Of a stretch of DNA of 64,000 bases, positions 25,343 to 36,900 are shown one piece after another. Below the pieces are notes generated by a model. It saw nothing but the letters and a program-made list of their open reading frames with translations. It had not been told where the DNA came from and searched no databases. Position 1 is the stretch's first letter. Each line of letters opens with the position of its first letter. Origin of the DNA: Apteryx mantelli (lineage: Eukaryota; Chordata; Aves; Apterygiformes; Apterygidae); assembly GCF_036417845.1 (NCBI RefSeq), contig NC_089990.1, positions 5,096,001 to 5,160,000 of the forward strand. The letters are read 5' to 3'. A program made the translations under genes and the position numbers.

Positions 25343-26944
25343 CGGTGTCCATGTGTGTCTGCCTCAGAGGTAACTGATTTGACATGGGCACCTATCTCAA
25401 ATATATAAAGCTCTTACTAGTCTTATGAAAGTAAGTGCACGAAGAGAGGAGAGAGCTCTGATTTATGCCCCCGCTTTGAGAAAATCTGTGTTTATTAGAA
25501 ACCTGAGAAGCCTCATGAAATGAGTCCTCATATAAACCCAAGCTAAGCATGCTAACTCACATCCTACCCAAGACAGTCTGCACTGGAGAGAGCCTTTCCC
25601 ATCGCCCAGCCAGCGGGAAAAGCCCCCAGCATTTGAAATGCATCAGCAATAGCCCTGTAAAGGCATCGCACAGTCAAACTGAGCTTAGACTGCTGCAAGC
25701 ACTAGCTGCCTTGGGGGTTCTCAGCACCGGGAGTTCCCCTGTATCAGCCGTTTCCTCCGCGGCGCTGGCTCGCTTCTGGCAGTTCTCCAGCCCCGGCTCA
25801 GCACCCAGACCCTGCACCGCGGAGCACGCTGGTGCGGGCGCCGTCGGCGAGCGTCTCCCAGCCTAGCCGGCCGCAATCGCGGAACGAGAGGTCAATGCAG
25901 AGAGGAAGCACCAAATAACAATGCGGGAATTATCAACTGTCATCTCCGCATATATCGATGAAGGGATGCTGCTTTGGCTTGGAAACATGTACTTATCGCT
26001 GTGCAGATATTAAATGGAAAAGCATCCCAGATTTCAAAGGGAAGCCTCTTTCCCCTGTGAATTGTTGTTGGCTGATCGTTCGTAATTCGGTGGCCAAACG
26101 AAAAGGACCAGAAGATCAGATGAAAATTTATTGGAAGGAAAATACAGGGAAAAGCAAATAAGGAACCATATAATTTAACTCCTGCTGCTGGTTTCAAATG
26201 TTCATTACAGAAGTTAAATGGAAAAAATCCTTTTGAAATTTCCTAGCAATTTGTCTAATAGGGTATCTTAATTCCCTCTCATCTAATTCTCACTATTATC
26301 TTCATTCTGGTTTCCCCCTATGGTCAAACTAACAGGAAAAAACCTCAAACTTGCTGAAATCACAGCTAGTTCAGGCTGGGGCGTTAAGAGAGGGGTTGCA
26401 GCTAAAGCACATGCTTTGGTCATTTTATTCAGGGCTGTGGCAGCCTGGGGCAGCATTTTGCGTCTCCCATCTTTGAGGGGCGGCTGCAGGAACCTGCAGA
26501 GGATGAGAGGGAGGCCGCTGCCTCTGCAGCCCCCCACGCCTTGCACGCTGCTACCGAGGCCATCGCAGGCCCTGGGCAACGAGGCCCTCGCAGCTCGCAG
26601 CCAGAAGGGAGGCAGAGAGGGAGCTGCAGGGGTGGGAAGGGGACAAGGACCAGGCACGGGGGGAGCAAGTGGGGCTCTGCATGGTGGCAGTGCTCCTTTT
26701 CTTTGTTTTGTGGTGGCAGCGCTCCTTCCTCGTTGCTTTGCTACGCTGCGCTTCTCTGGAGTCGGAGAATAGGCTGGGGCCATGCCAGCAGCTGGAAGCA
26801 CGAGGACAATGCAGCGCTTGGTGCAAACCGAGGTGCTGGGGGCACAGCAAGGACACCTCCTGTCCCCTGTGTCTCAGGCTTGTGGCAGTGTGCCCAGGGT
26901 GCCCAGGGCTGCATGGCTCTGGGATGTGGCCCTGCACCCCAGAG

Positions 26945-27505
26945 CGTGTGAAGGGTGCTGGTGTGCAATGGGGTGCACGGCACTGTCTTGGGGTGCACAT
27001 TATGGCATGGGGTGCACTGTGCTGCAAAGGGTGAACTGGGGTGCCTGGTGCCACTGCAAGGGGTGCACAGCACTGCATGGGACACGCGGAGCTGCATGGG
27101 GTAAAATAGGGTACGCGATACTGCAGAGGGTGCACAGTGCTGCACAGGGTGAACTGGGGTGCACGGCACTGCTGCAGAGGGTGCACTGGGAAACACAGCA
27201 TTACTTGGGGTGCATGCTGCTGCTACTGGGGGTGCACTGGGATGCACGGGGCTGCATGGCACTGCTAGGGGTGCACGAGGACGCACGGGCGTGCACAGAG
27301 CTGCACAGGGATGTTCAGCATTGCACAGGGGTGCGCAGCGCTGCACAGAGTTATGTGGCACTGCAGGGAGTGCACAGCGCTGCACTGGGGTGCAAGGTGC
27401 TGCAGGGAGTGCACGGCGCTGCATTGGGGTGCAGGGTGCTTCAAGAGGTGCACGGCGCTGCACTGGGGTGCACGGCGCTGCAGGGGGTGCACGGCGCTGC
27501 ACGGC
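26945..27505. repeat. 39-bp minisatellite (20+19 bp half units) upstream of WDR44
   Basis: Degenerate tandem array. Its clearest units start at 27371, 27391, 27410, 27430, 27449, 27469 and 27488, alternating 20 and 19 bases, which gives a 39-base dimer. The core is TGCACGGCGCTGCA, an imperfect palindrome. The 5' part, before about 27240, is far more diverged, with spacing broken and CG turned to CA/TG in many copies. The units nearest the gene are almost identical. Because 39 is a multiple of three and the unit lacks stops, long open frames run through it on both strands (+ 26782-27567, - 26741-27502). These look like a consequence of the repeat and not genes. The array ends about 340 bases before the WDR44 start codon. 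Confidence 0.85.
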
Positions 27506-27541
27506 GCGGTCGCGCTGCGCAGCCCGCCGCGGCCAGCCCCG

Positions 27542-27556
27542 CCGCTAGGGGGCGCC
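27542..27556 (+). promoter_or_regulatory. CTCF-like motif 1
   Basis: CCGCTAGGGGGCGCC agrees with the CTCF core consensus at nearly every position. It sits between the end of the minisatellite and the promoter. Confidence 0.6.
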
Positions 27557-27615
27557 GCAGTGTGTGAGTGGGGGGGGGCGGCTTTGCCCCGCCCTTTGCC
27601 CCTCGCCCCGCTGCA

Positions 27616-27623
27616 TGACGTCA
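27616..27623. promoter_or_regulatory. Full CRE palindrome
   Basis: TGACGTCA, the complete cAMP-response element bound by CREB/ATF factors, about 220 bases before the WDR44 start codon. Confidence 0.6.
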
Positions 27624-27693
27624 CGGAGCTCGAGTCCACCGTGGCCGACATGGGCGCTTGCCCTCGCTTCCCTTTTCCCCGGCGCACTTCCGC

Positions 27694-27708
27694 CCGGTAG
27701 GGGGCGGT
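27694..27708 (+). promoter_or_regulatory. CTCF-like motif 2
   Basis: CCGGTAGGGGGCGGT has the same orientation as motif 1 and lies 152 bases downstream of it. It overlaps a GGGGCGG GC box, so Sp1-type binding is an alternative reading. Confidence 0.5.
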
Positions 27709-27719
27709 GCCGGCGCCGC

Positions 27720-27729
27720 TCTCGCGAGA
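27720..27729. promoter_or_regulatory. TCTCGCGAGA promoter palindrome
   Basis: A perfect TCTCGCGAGA ten-mer, 112 bases before the start codon. In vertebrates this element activates CpG-island promoters of broadly expressed genes when unmethylated. Confidence 0.65.
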
Positions 27730-27841
27730 GCCGCCCGGCCCCCCCCCCCCCCGCTCGCCCTGCCCTGAGGTGGCGGCGGCCGCGCTGCGCTGCGCTGCCG
27801 GCGGCTCGGCCCGGCGCGGTGCGGCTCGGCCCGGCGCCGCC

Positions 27842-27918
27842 ATGGCCTCCGACAGCGACACCGAGGAATTCTACGACGCGCCCGAGGACGTGCACCTGGC
27901 GGGCGCCTCCCCCGCGCC
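27842..27918 (+). CDS. WDR44: WDR44 coding exon 1
   Basis: Residues 1-26 (last codon split), with donor CC|GTGAGT. It holds the FFAT-like motif that in the mammalian protein binds VAPA/VAPB. Intron 1 follows (6764 bases). Confidence 0.95.
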
Positions 27919-30900
27919 GTGAGTCCGTCGCGGCCGCCGCCCTGCCCTGCCCTGCCCTCCCTCAGCGCGGCCCTGAGGGGAGGCGGTGGCTCCCGACCGT
28001 TACGGCCGTTGGGGAGCTGCGGGGGGAGGGGGGCTGCCCCAGGCCCCGCGTCCCCCGGCTCCCCGCACCACGGGGCTGCGCGCTCGGGGCGGGGTTGGCG
28101 CGCCGTCCCGGCCGCGGGCAGGCGGGGTAGTGCGTGGCTGTGGGGTGGCTGAGCGACTGGCAAGCCCGAAAGTCGAGAGGATGCGAAGAAATCAAGCCGC
28201 TCTCGATGCGCTTTCTGAGGCTTGTGGGGCTGGCAGTAGCCATTATCTTGATGAGATCATATCTGCTTTCCTTGGGCGGACAGCATGTAGTTTTTAGAAA
28301 AGACGTGCGGCGATAAATTTAGGTCCCAACAGAACTAATCTCTGAAACTTGATAAGAGTAACCGATTTTCTGAAAAGGCAGGATAAGATTCTTCTGAGGC
28401 TAACTGTTGCTGTGTGCAAAACAACTTCTGGTGCACTGTATCCTTCGTTTTTAGTGGTTATGTTTCTGTGTGCTGTGTATTGTATTTAGTCACTGTATGG
28501 TTTGGTGTAGTGGATTTTTAACAGTACTTTATAATGGTAATTCTTACTGCTCTTCCCTCAAACCGAACTGAACCCCTGTGTTGTGGCGTAGCCAAATACG
28601 CTCCCGCTTCTTAAAATGTAAATGTCTCTCTTTCCGGTTGTATGTTGAATAGGTTGAGTTGTATCAGTTCTATTTTTCACATAGTCTGGACCAGACCTCT
28701 CCATCACTTGATCTCGTAGGGTGAGGTTTTATGTAGTTGTTTGAAGAGCAATAAAATAGTTTGTGGAATCTGTCCATTAGAAGCTTTAATAATTGACTAA
28801 GCGCTTGTTTTAATTTGTATATCGGTGGTCACTGGATGCCTAGAACAAAGGAAAGGCTAGGTTTGCTCTGCTTATGCACATATCCTGTGTCAAAGCCTTT
28901 CTGAACTTTGCTTTTTAAGTAGCCTCGTGAAAAGCATATTTTGGCATACAGTTCCGCAAGATGTAGTGAGCCAAATCAACAGCTTGCTATTGCTGAAATA
29001 GCAATATGAAATGAGGTCTTGCTCCAGCTGCTTACCTTGCACTGGCACTGGTGTTTATTGAACTCTTCTGTGTGTTGTTTTAACTCAAAGTAATTGAAAA
29101 CAGCTGAAAGCTGTTTGAACACACTAAATAGTTTTTGCTGTTTCTAGTTAACAGAAGGGTCTGGGAGGTGTGAGGGTGTTGGATTTGTGTGACTAGCAGT
29201 AGGAGAGGCAGGAAGGAGAAAATGGATATTTTGGTAGGCATGAGCTGTTAAATCTGGCTCAGGTGCAAATGGAGCCATAGCTTAGCCTCACTGAGGTGTG
29301 TGCTAGGGTTAGTAGGCTTCTGTGTATAATGTGTAATAGCTTGCATTTGTTGTAAATAATGCTGTATGTTCAGATTTTGAAGATTCCCCCAACCTATATC
29401 TAAACAGAATTTCATTTTATGAAGTCATGCATTAGAAATTAAAATTGAAGATGCCTTTTTATTTTTATATTGCTTTCCATAATCTATAAGGATGCACCAT
29501 TGGCTGAAATCAATAGCATTCAACTGGCTTGAGTCAAGTAAAGAGGTGATCTCAGAGGGCTTATTCAGTATCTGGATTGCACACTACATAATAGTACTAA
29601 CAATATGGAGAGTATTTTTCTCTAAGCTTTGAGATTTCTCAAGAGCTAATTTCATGTTTGTGTGCCACTTCTGAGAAGTTGGCATGTAGATCATAGTTTT
29701 GAGACTTCTGCATGTGTAATGTGAATTGGGATGCACCAAAAAAAATCAAAACCTCATGGGAGGAAGGTCAACTGAAAAAAAAGTGCATATTGCTCTCTGC
29801 AGTTTGAATTATCTGCTTGTGCAGTAAGCACTCTGATCAGCAAAAGTGCTTGGAGATCCTTTTTTTGTAGCATATACTGTAGCCAGCTTTTTCCAAAGCT
29901 GTATAGGTGTATTTGCCCTCATGATTCATATGGGATTTTAAGTGGGTTTTGTAGCTTCCTCCCTCCTGCCCAGAGTTCTGTGTGGGGAAGTTTAGTAACT
30001 GCTGATACAGAACTTCTGAAAGTGGTGACAACTGAAGGTTTATGTAAGCTTACTGACTTCTTTGCTATTTAATTGTTTTTACTAATCGTCTTCTGTGATG
30101 TGCAAAAGTGGCATTTTCAAGTTGGTGTAAGTTTCCAATTCCCATCATAAGTCAACTGGTACTGAGGCTCAAGATCCTCATCGAGGAAAGCACCATATCT
30201 GTATCCTCAAACATACATAACTGGTGCTATTTAAGGATTAATTAGCAAAAATTACAGAACTTGTTACAGAATGTTTATTTCAGATGATTATGGGCTGAGA
30301 TAGCTCTGCAGGATTGATGACTACTGTAAGATGAAGTATGTTAAACCAGGTATTTGGAGACTACTGCATCCTCTGGCTAGGCCTGCAAGCTTCACTTTTG
30401 CAGTACATTTTTCCTTTTATGTGTAACTGTGCTCTTGACAGCACATATGGAGAGTGTCCATCTATTGGATAACTGGATCCCAAACCCTGTCTGTTTCTAT
30501 TAGTTTTTATAGACCCCCCCAAAAAAACCCCCAAAAAACTATGTGCCTGTGTAGACCAGTCAATGAAGGCATCTATTTTGATGCCTTCCACTAGCCAGTG
30601 GAGGGGGGAGCAGAGGTAGTGTGACAGAAAAGAATCAAGAAGGCTGAAAATGTAGTAACACTGTGTGTACACTATGTACAGATGTCCTTTGTCACTCTGC
30701 TTGCAAAAGACTATAACCATAGTAGAGGTCTAGAAAAAGACAATGAAATTATTAGAGGCATGAACACTCCCCTGAAGGAGAAACACAGTTTCGAGAAGAG
30801 GAAAATATGAAGTAAGGCACACTTGTTCAGATGCAAGCATGTGACTGACCCTTTTATATCTTACTTATAAGAAAAAGGGGACACCCACTCTAAAATGAAG

Positions 30901-33900
30901 AACTGCCAAGCAGTTTGAACATCATATGCCTAATAGTAAAGGGCCAGTTTGTGTGTAGTGTACTCTTATCCTAAAGAATTGTTACAAGAAACTAAACAAA
31001 AGGCACTGTATCCAAGAGACAGTGTGAATAATGAAAAATAACCTCTAGTACCTTAATCAGTTTAGGTTCTTGAATTCTAATCTCAGTAATCCTGTCTTTC
31101 TGAAGTTGCTTCTACATTTCTCCTGAAGCATTGAGTTTTCTTCTCTGTAGGAAATTAGTTAATGCTAAGTTGTACCCTGATGACCCATGGGATATGCTTA
31201 GCACGACCTTTGCTTGTGTGTATATTAGCCAACATCCAAAACTGATCTCAGCAGCAAATAGATGTAGTATGGAGCATTAGTTCTGTCAGCGTAGTAGCTT
31301 GCTGCACTGCAGACAAGCTTCTGTGTCCTGAGTTAGCTGAAGTTCCTGAGTGCTTTCCAAGGGTAGCTGAGAGTGCATTGCAGTGATGAATCCTTGTGGT
31401 TTCAAAAGTGTGGACTACCACAGAGAGCTGCATCAAGAATAATTGTAGCTTCCAGGCCAGCCATAGGTTAGGGGGAGGAGAACATCATATGCCTCTGCAA
31501 GCTGAAGAACAACAGTAAATACGTTTACTGGACTGGCTGTGGTTCAACCTGTATCTTCTGTACAATCTACTATTGTACATTCGCTCTTTCCATATGCCTG
31601 TTAACATATCTTTTCTCTAACAATATTGATCATTCTAGGAAAGCAGGCAGGTTAACCCTGGGGTTTTGACCAAAACCAGTAGTTTTTAATGCTCCCCCAC
31701 ACACACTTTTTTTTTTTTCTGAAGGGCTTAGTGTTTTGTTTCCAGTCATAAAATTTATCAAGAATGTGCTGAAAATGGAAGCTTAGTAAAGATTCAGACC
31801 CTTGTTTGAAAAGGCACTAGCTTGAAGCTACCAAGTAGTGGGAAAGGCAGCTTTATATAGCCTGGTCGGTAATCAGGATGAATTTGAAAGCTGAATAAAT
31901 GCAAAAATAACATTCTTTGCGAGTTTACCTGACTTTCAGACATCTGGTTATATTTGTGCAGGTAAAATAGGATTATTTATTTATATATTTATTTTACCTT
32001 AATCTTTATAGATAACCTTGAACATCCCATCTGTTAAACTAGTGCTATCATGGCCAGTATTACAAAAGAAAACGTAAGTTATAGAATGAATTTCAAATAA
32101 AATGCTTCTAAGATCCATTGTTGTCAAATGTGTAATCCCATTATTTACTAAACAATAACACATGACAAAAAAATTGTTTGCCTTAAGTTTTCTGTGGTAT
32201 GTCAGACTTCGTGTTATACCTGATAACCCTGTAAAGCTGCAGAACTTCCAAAGCAAGATTAATATTTGATCATTAGGTTGATCTTCATAGCAAATCTTTT
32301 CAGACACCTTTGCTGCTATACATACTTTTTGAAAAGTACAGGCATTTCAGATACTGCATCTGTAAAACCTAGTGGCCTAAAGTAAAACTAGGAGGGGAAA
32401 AGGCTGGTAACTTCAAGTGCTTGGGAAAGTGAGACTATTGCAGAGTAATGTTAAACTGCAAGAGGCTTCAGTTATCGACTTCTGTGACATACTTTGTCTT
32501 TATAAATGTAACAGCACACAAGAAACTAGTCATTACTTTGATAAGGGAGCGATGATGCTTACGTGCATGTGGTTCAGATATTCCTCAGGCAAGCTGCTAA
32601 ATTTATTTGGTTATACTATAAACTGATCTGGTGTTACTGCCAAAGCATTATGGAAACTTTGGAATGTTTTAAAAGGATATAATTTCAATGACAAAGGTTC
32701 ATCTTAACATAAGTATTGTATATTTGATAATCAAGCTCCCAGTACTGTTTTATATTCTATACATGGTATCTTAGTAGTCTTTATCACTTGAGTAGCTTTT
32801 TCCTAAGGCATTTGAATAATGCTTGAGAGTGGGTAATAACATCTGTTTTAGTTTGAGTGCAGATTTTCCAGGAAACTAATTACGTAGCTAAAGAAGTTAG
32901 AAATGGAAACAAGGTCTTTTGAACCTCAGATTTTGTGTTACCAGTGCAGGAATGATTTGCCTGTACCAGGAGTGACATGACAATTGGTGGGAGGTGTCTC
33001 AATAAAAAGCTATAAAGTATGTATTTGCAGTTGAGGGTTTTTGCGCTTTCTTTAGGCTGTGAAGTCTAAATAGTGTTTGGTACCATGGGACCCTACTCCT
33101 TGCTGAAGCCTAAGTACTATAGTAATTGTAACTGTATTTTATTGCTGTAGAAGTATTTTGGATTTAATGAAACGCTGACACACAGGTTTGTCACTGTTTC
33201 TATTGAAATCCATGAGTGTTTAGTGCAATTGAAAATGTTTCAGTAACTGGAAGTTCAAAACAGGCTGGCCTTCTGACCTTCCCTGGCAATATATTGATAT
33301 GGGAAATGAAAGACTCATGTTTGCTCTTCAGGTCAAAATACTGATTTTGCCTTTTTTTGCATACTGGGGTTAGCATTTCCTTCTAGAAAGAATACACCTT
33401 GTCTCAAGTGTACATATCTGGACAGAAACATGTAGATTTAAGAGACTGTATGTAAATCCACTGAACTTTCTTGCTTACTTAAGCTCACATTTATACAGTG
33501 GCGTTTTCTTTTTGCCATAAAACACTTTCAGGTGGTAAACAGAAGAATGGAAACTTAATTTTTTGGCATAACAATGATAGCTTAAAAATGAAATGGAAAC
33601 AACTTTCTTTTGGAAGGTATTGTCCCTTTAAACTATCATTTTCAAGGCTGTAGATCAAAATAAGACCGAGATCTCTATTTGTATATATTGTTAGTACAAG
33701 ATGATGTAAATTGTTAAATGTCACTGAACTCAGCAGCCAGTTGGGATGCTTGTGCAATCCAGGTTGCATGCAACCTTTAAGGTAGTAAATTGTAGTTTGT
33801 TCCCTGCTTGTGGCCAACAGACTTCTTTAACAGGGTCTTGCTTGGCTATAATCAGTCAGCAATGTGACTCAATATGTGAATACCGAAGATCTTGTGAAAA

Positions 33901-36900
33901 TGGAAATAAAAGTTGACAGTTTGCTGGTTAGACTTGATTGATGACCTAGAGAGAAGTAATTATTTGATACCAGTCCCCTAAGATACCTTGTTCTTCCCTC
34001 TGTTTAGTTAAACGAAAGGTTATGTGTGAATGGATGCTAATACAACTCACTGTTTCAGAGTATATGTTTTAGAAAGCAAATAGTGCAAAACTGGTTCCCT
34101 CCTGTTATGATGTAGATGCTTATATTTACTGAGCGTAATGGTTATAAGCAAAAGCTTGCATTTGCTAGAGAGTTTGAAGAGTAGAATGGATATGATGGTG
34201 TTGATAATACAGGTTAGGATTCATGCACTTGATCCAGAGGATACTAGAGCATTCACACTTCTTGCTGAAAGCTTTGTGTTTCTTTGCTGTCCAACCTATG
34301 CTTTCTTTAAATGCTAATTCTAAATTCTCTCTAATGGGAAATGTTTTTAAATGTGCCTTAGGAATAGCATCAGTTTATTAGAAAAGAGTGATAGAAATAT
34401 GATTTCTCATAGCTGCTGCTGAGAAACTTTGGGGGATTATAGGAACTGTGAGGTCTGTATCTCAGGGATAGCTGGGCCGTTAGCTCTGTTTGGAGCCTTT
34501 TGTGTAAAGGAGCAGTATCAGAAGCATTCACTTTGCTAATCTAAAGTATGAAGTATACATTCTCTGTAAAAAAGACTGCCTTACAGATTCTGTTTAATAT
34601 GAAGCTTATTGTGATGAGTGTGGGTTTTTTTGTTTGTTTTCTCTTGAAGCTTTTCCTAAATCTATCTTCTTCTTTCTATCAGGTCACCGACAAAAGTTGG
34701 ATCTCATGTACTAAAGGTGCGTTTCTACGTAAAACCAATCAAATACTTACTGAAGAACACTGTGTTTAGCACTTTTACCAAATGTAGACATACTGTGATG
34801 GTCTAACTACTACACAGATAGGAAATTCTGGACTCTCCTTGTTGTAGGGAACAATTGTGCTGATGTCTCTTGAATTTCCAGCTTTCCTTTTATTTAGGGT
34901 ATGTTAACATGTCTTGAAGCTAACTTTACTCTGAAACTTATATTTGCAATTTAATTGAGCTGTACTTAATTATTAGACTATCCTCTTTCAAGTAATTTGT
35001 GAGTAATAAGCAAGTCTCTACAGCACTTGGGTTTTGGTCTGATTTATATGAAATAGTTGACTTTACTCCTTTCTGTCATCAAAATAAGAAAAATCTTAGT
35101 GTTTGTACTTCAAAAGCCTCTCCTTTAGGTTATATGAAAATAAAACACTATATTTAGCTTATTGAGATAGGGTTGCCACTTCCCACGCAGGTAATTAGTA
35201 TGCTGCATCTGTGCATAGTGACAGTGCAGCTGAATCTGACACTGAAGTAGGCTAGGAGTTGGAACATTGTACAGATAACATTCATTGTCTGGTGTCAGAG
35301 GGGCCAAAGGTGATGCTCTGCAACGCTCCTGCATAGAATAAAAAAAGGCTCGACATTTTGTCCTGAAAGTGTTGGGCAATCGTAGTGAAAACAGTAGTGT
35401 TTGATTAGTCAGCAGTGGTAGAAACTAAGTGGTAGCACTCTGCTCCCCAGCTGTCAGTGAATCAATAATCTTTTTACAGTGATATCATTTGGGAACAGAT
35501 TTTTATTTTGTTCTACTTAATGCCCCTTTAATAATACAATATTAAATGTTTAAGCCTTTCAAGAAATATGGATCCATTATTTTCTGACTAAACTCAGTGC
35601 AAACAATCCACTTCAAAACTTTTATGTCAATGGAAGTGGGAATTTTCAGCTATAAAGATCTGTATATTGAGTATAGAATTCTTAAGCATCTTCCCAAGTC
35701 ACTTGCTCAAAACTAACTTTCTGAAGGTGAAAAAGTAGTTACTTCTCTGCTTGGTACCATATCAGTTCACAGAATTTGTGACTAATGGTATAGTTTGTCT
35801 TGGAGCAGGTTAGAAATATTTAAGTCCAAAGTTTAACAGGTGTGAGTTTAATGTCAACAGAATTAGCAATTAATATAATGGGCTTCTGTAGACATGAATT
35901 ACTCTTAAGTATTTAAGTTGTCATACCTTTGAAGATTAACTTTAGTGATAAAGCAAAATAGAATGCACATTTAGATTAGAAAGGCTATTTTTATGGAAGT
36001 GGGGGAAGGAGCGGACAGGAGGAATTTTTCTAGTAATTGCAGCTGTCTCTGCTTGATATGTCATTTCTTGAGGTCAGAACTCTCTAAAGTGGATGTCTGC
36101 CTAGGATTTTTCAAGTGTGAAATAGTACTTTAGTATGCTCTAAAGATTCTGTTGTTTGTGACTTACTAGTTGAAGGTTGTCCCTATAATTTAATATAGGT
36201 TTATAGTTATAGATAGCATCTAGTATTTCTGACCAGGCATTCATTTAGTAACAACAGATTTTAATGTTGTTCCATATACTGGCTAGTCTTCTTAAAATTA
36301 AAAAAAAAAAAAAATCTGAGGAGAAATTTGTTGCATATCTGTACTAGGTGGTCACCCTGTCAATCTTGTCAGGGTCCAAAAAATATGTAGAGGTCCTTAA
36401 AATAACTGTTGAGAAATGAATATTATCCTTCTGTTTAATATGGAGAGTATGTATCGTGCACACTTCCAAACCAGTATAAGCTGAATTAAATTCATAGTTT
36501 AACAAAAAAAAATATTTTATACTAGCAAGAGTGTCTCTGGGGACTTAAACATTCTGGAGTAAGAATTGAGGACTGCTGGCCTCAACAGAAATCTAAAGAA
36601 AGCTTCCTGTCTGTAGACAGGAGGAGTAGAACAGCTTTTTTGTTTAATACTGTGCAGGCTGTCTCTTTATGTATGGTAGTGTGAAATGCTTTTGGTATAT
36701 ACTGTGCATTACTTCTGTCAGATGTTTAAACAGTAATGTGTTTAAAATGTAGCAGAATGCTTGTCCTTTATGCTGTCTAACTGGTTGTAACTTGCTTTGT
36801 TAATTCATCTTAATTCAAGAACTTTTTACTACCCTTTTCCTATGTCTTTTTTTTTTTTCATAGGATACAGACAGTCAATTACACAAAGTTGGAAATGAAG

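Larger units (their letters stand above)
8441..26940. other. GC-rich intergenic region, no gene seen
   Basis: This continues the GC-rich upstream domain. No coding exon, tRNA or rRNA is recognisable, and no CR1 or LTR insertion is evident. It contains CpG-dense patches (about 14060-14440, 22600-22960 and 24240-24660), AT-rich islands and one Z-DNA-type block, listed separately. The overlapping open frames on both strands show no family resemblance and are treated as noise. Confidence 0.5.
27510..28130 (+). promoter_or_regulatory. WDR44: WDR44 CpG-island promoter and 5' end
   Basis: A dense CpG island with no TATA box spans the first coding exon. Elements in order: CTCF-like CCGCTAGGGGGCGCC (27542-27556), full CRE TGACGTCA (27616-27623), a second CTCF-like CCGGTAGGGGGCGGT (27694-27708) overlapping a GC box, the palindrome TCTCGCGAGA (27720-27729), and a run of 14 C (27739-27752). 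TCTCGCGAGA is a known element of TATA-less housekeeping promoters, bound by BANP. The transcription start should lie within about 27.6-27.83 kb but cannot be fixed from sequence. The CpG richness fades by about 28.13 kb in intron 1. Confidence 0.8.

Noticed and set aside
26741-27567. Long overlapping open frames on both strands (about 261 and 253 codons)
   Set aside because: They run through the 39-base minisatellite, whose period is a multiple of three and whose unit lacks stops in these frames. The translations are 13-residue repeats with no domain, so they are artefacts of the repeat.
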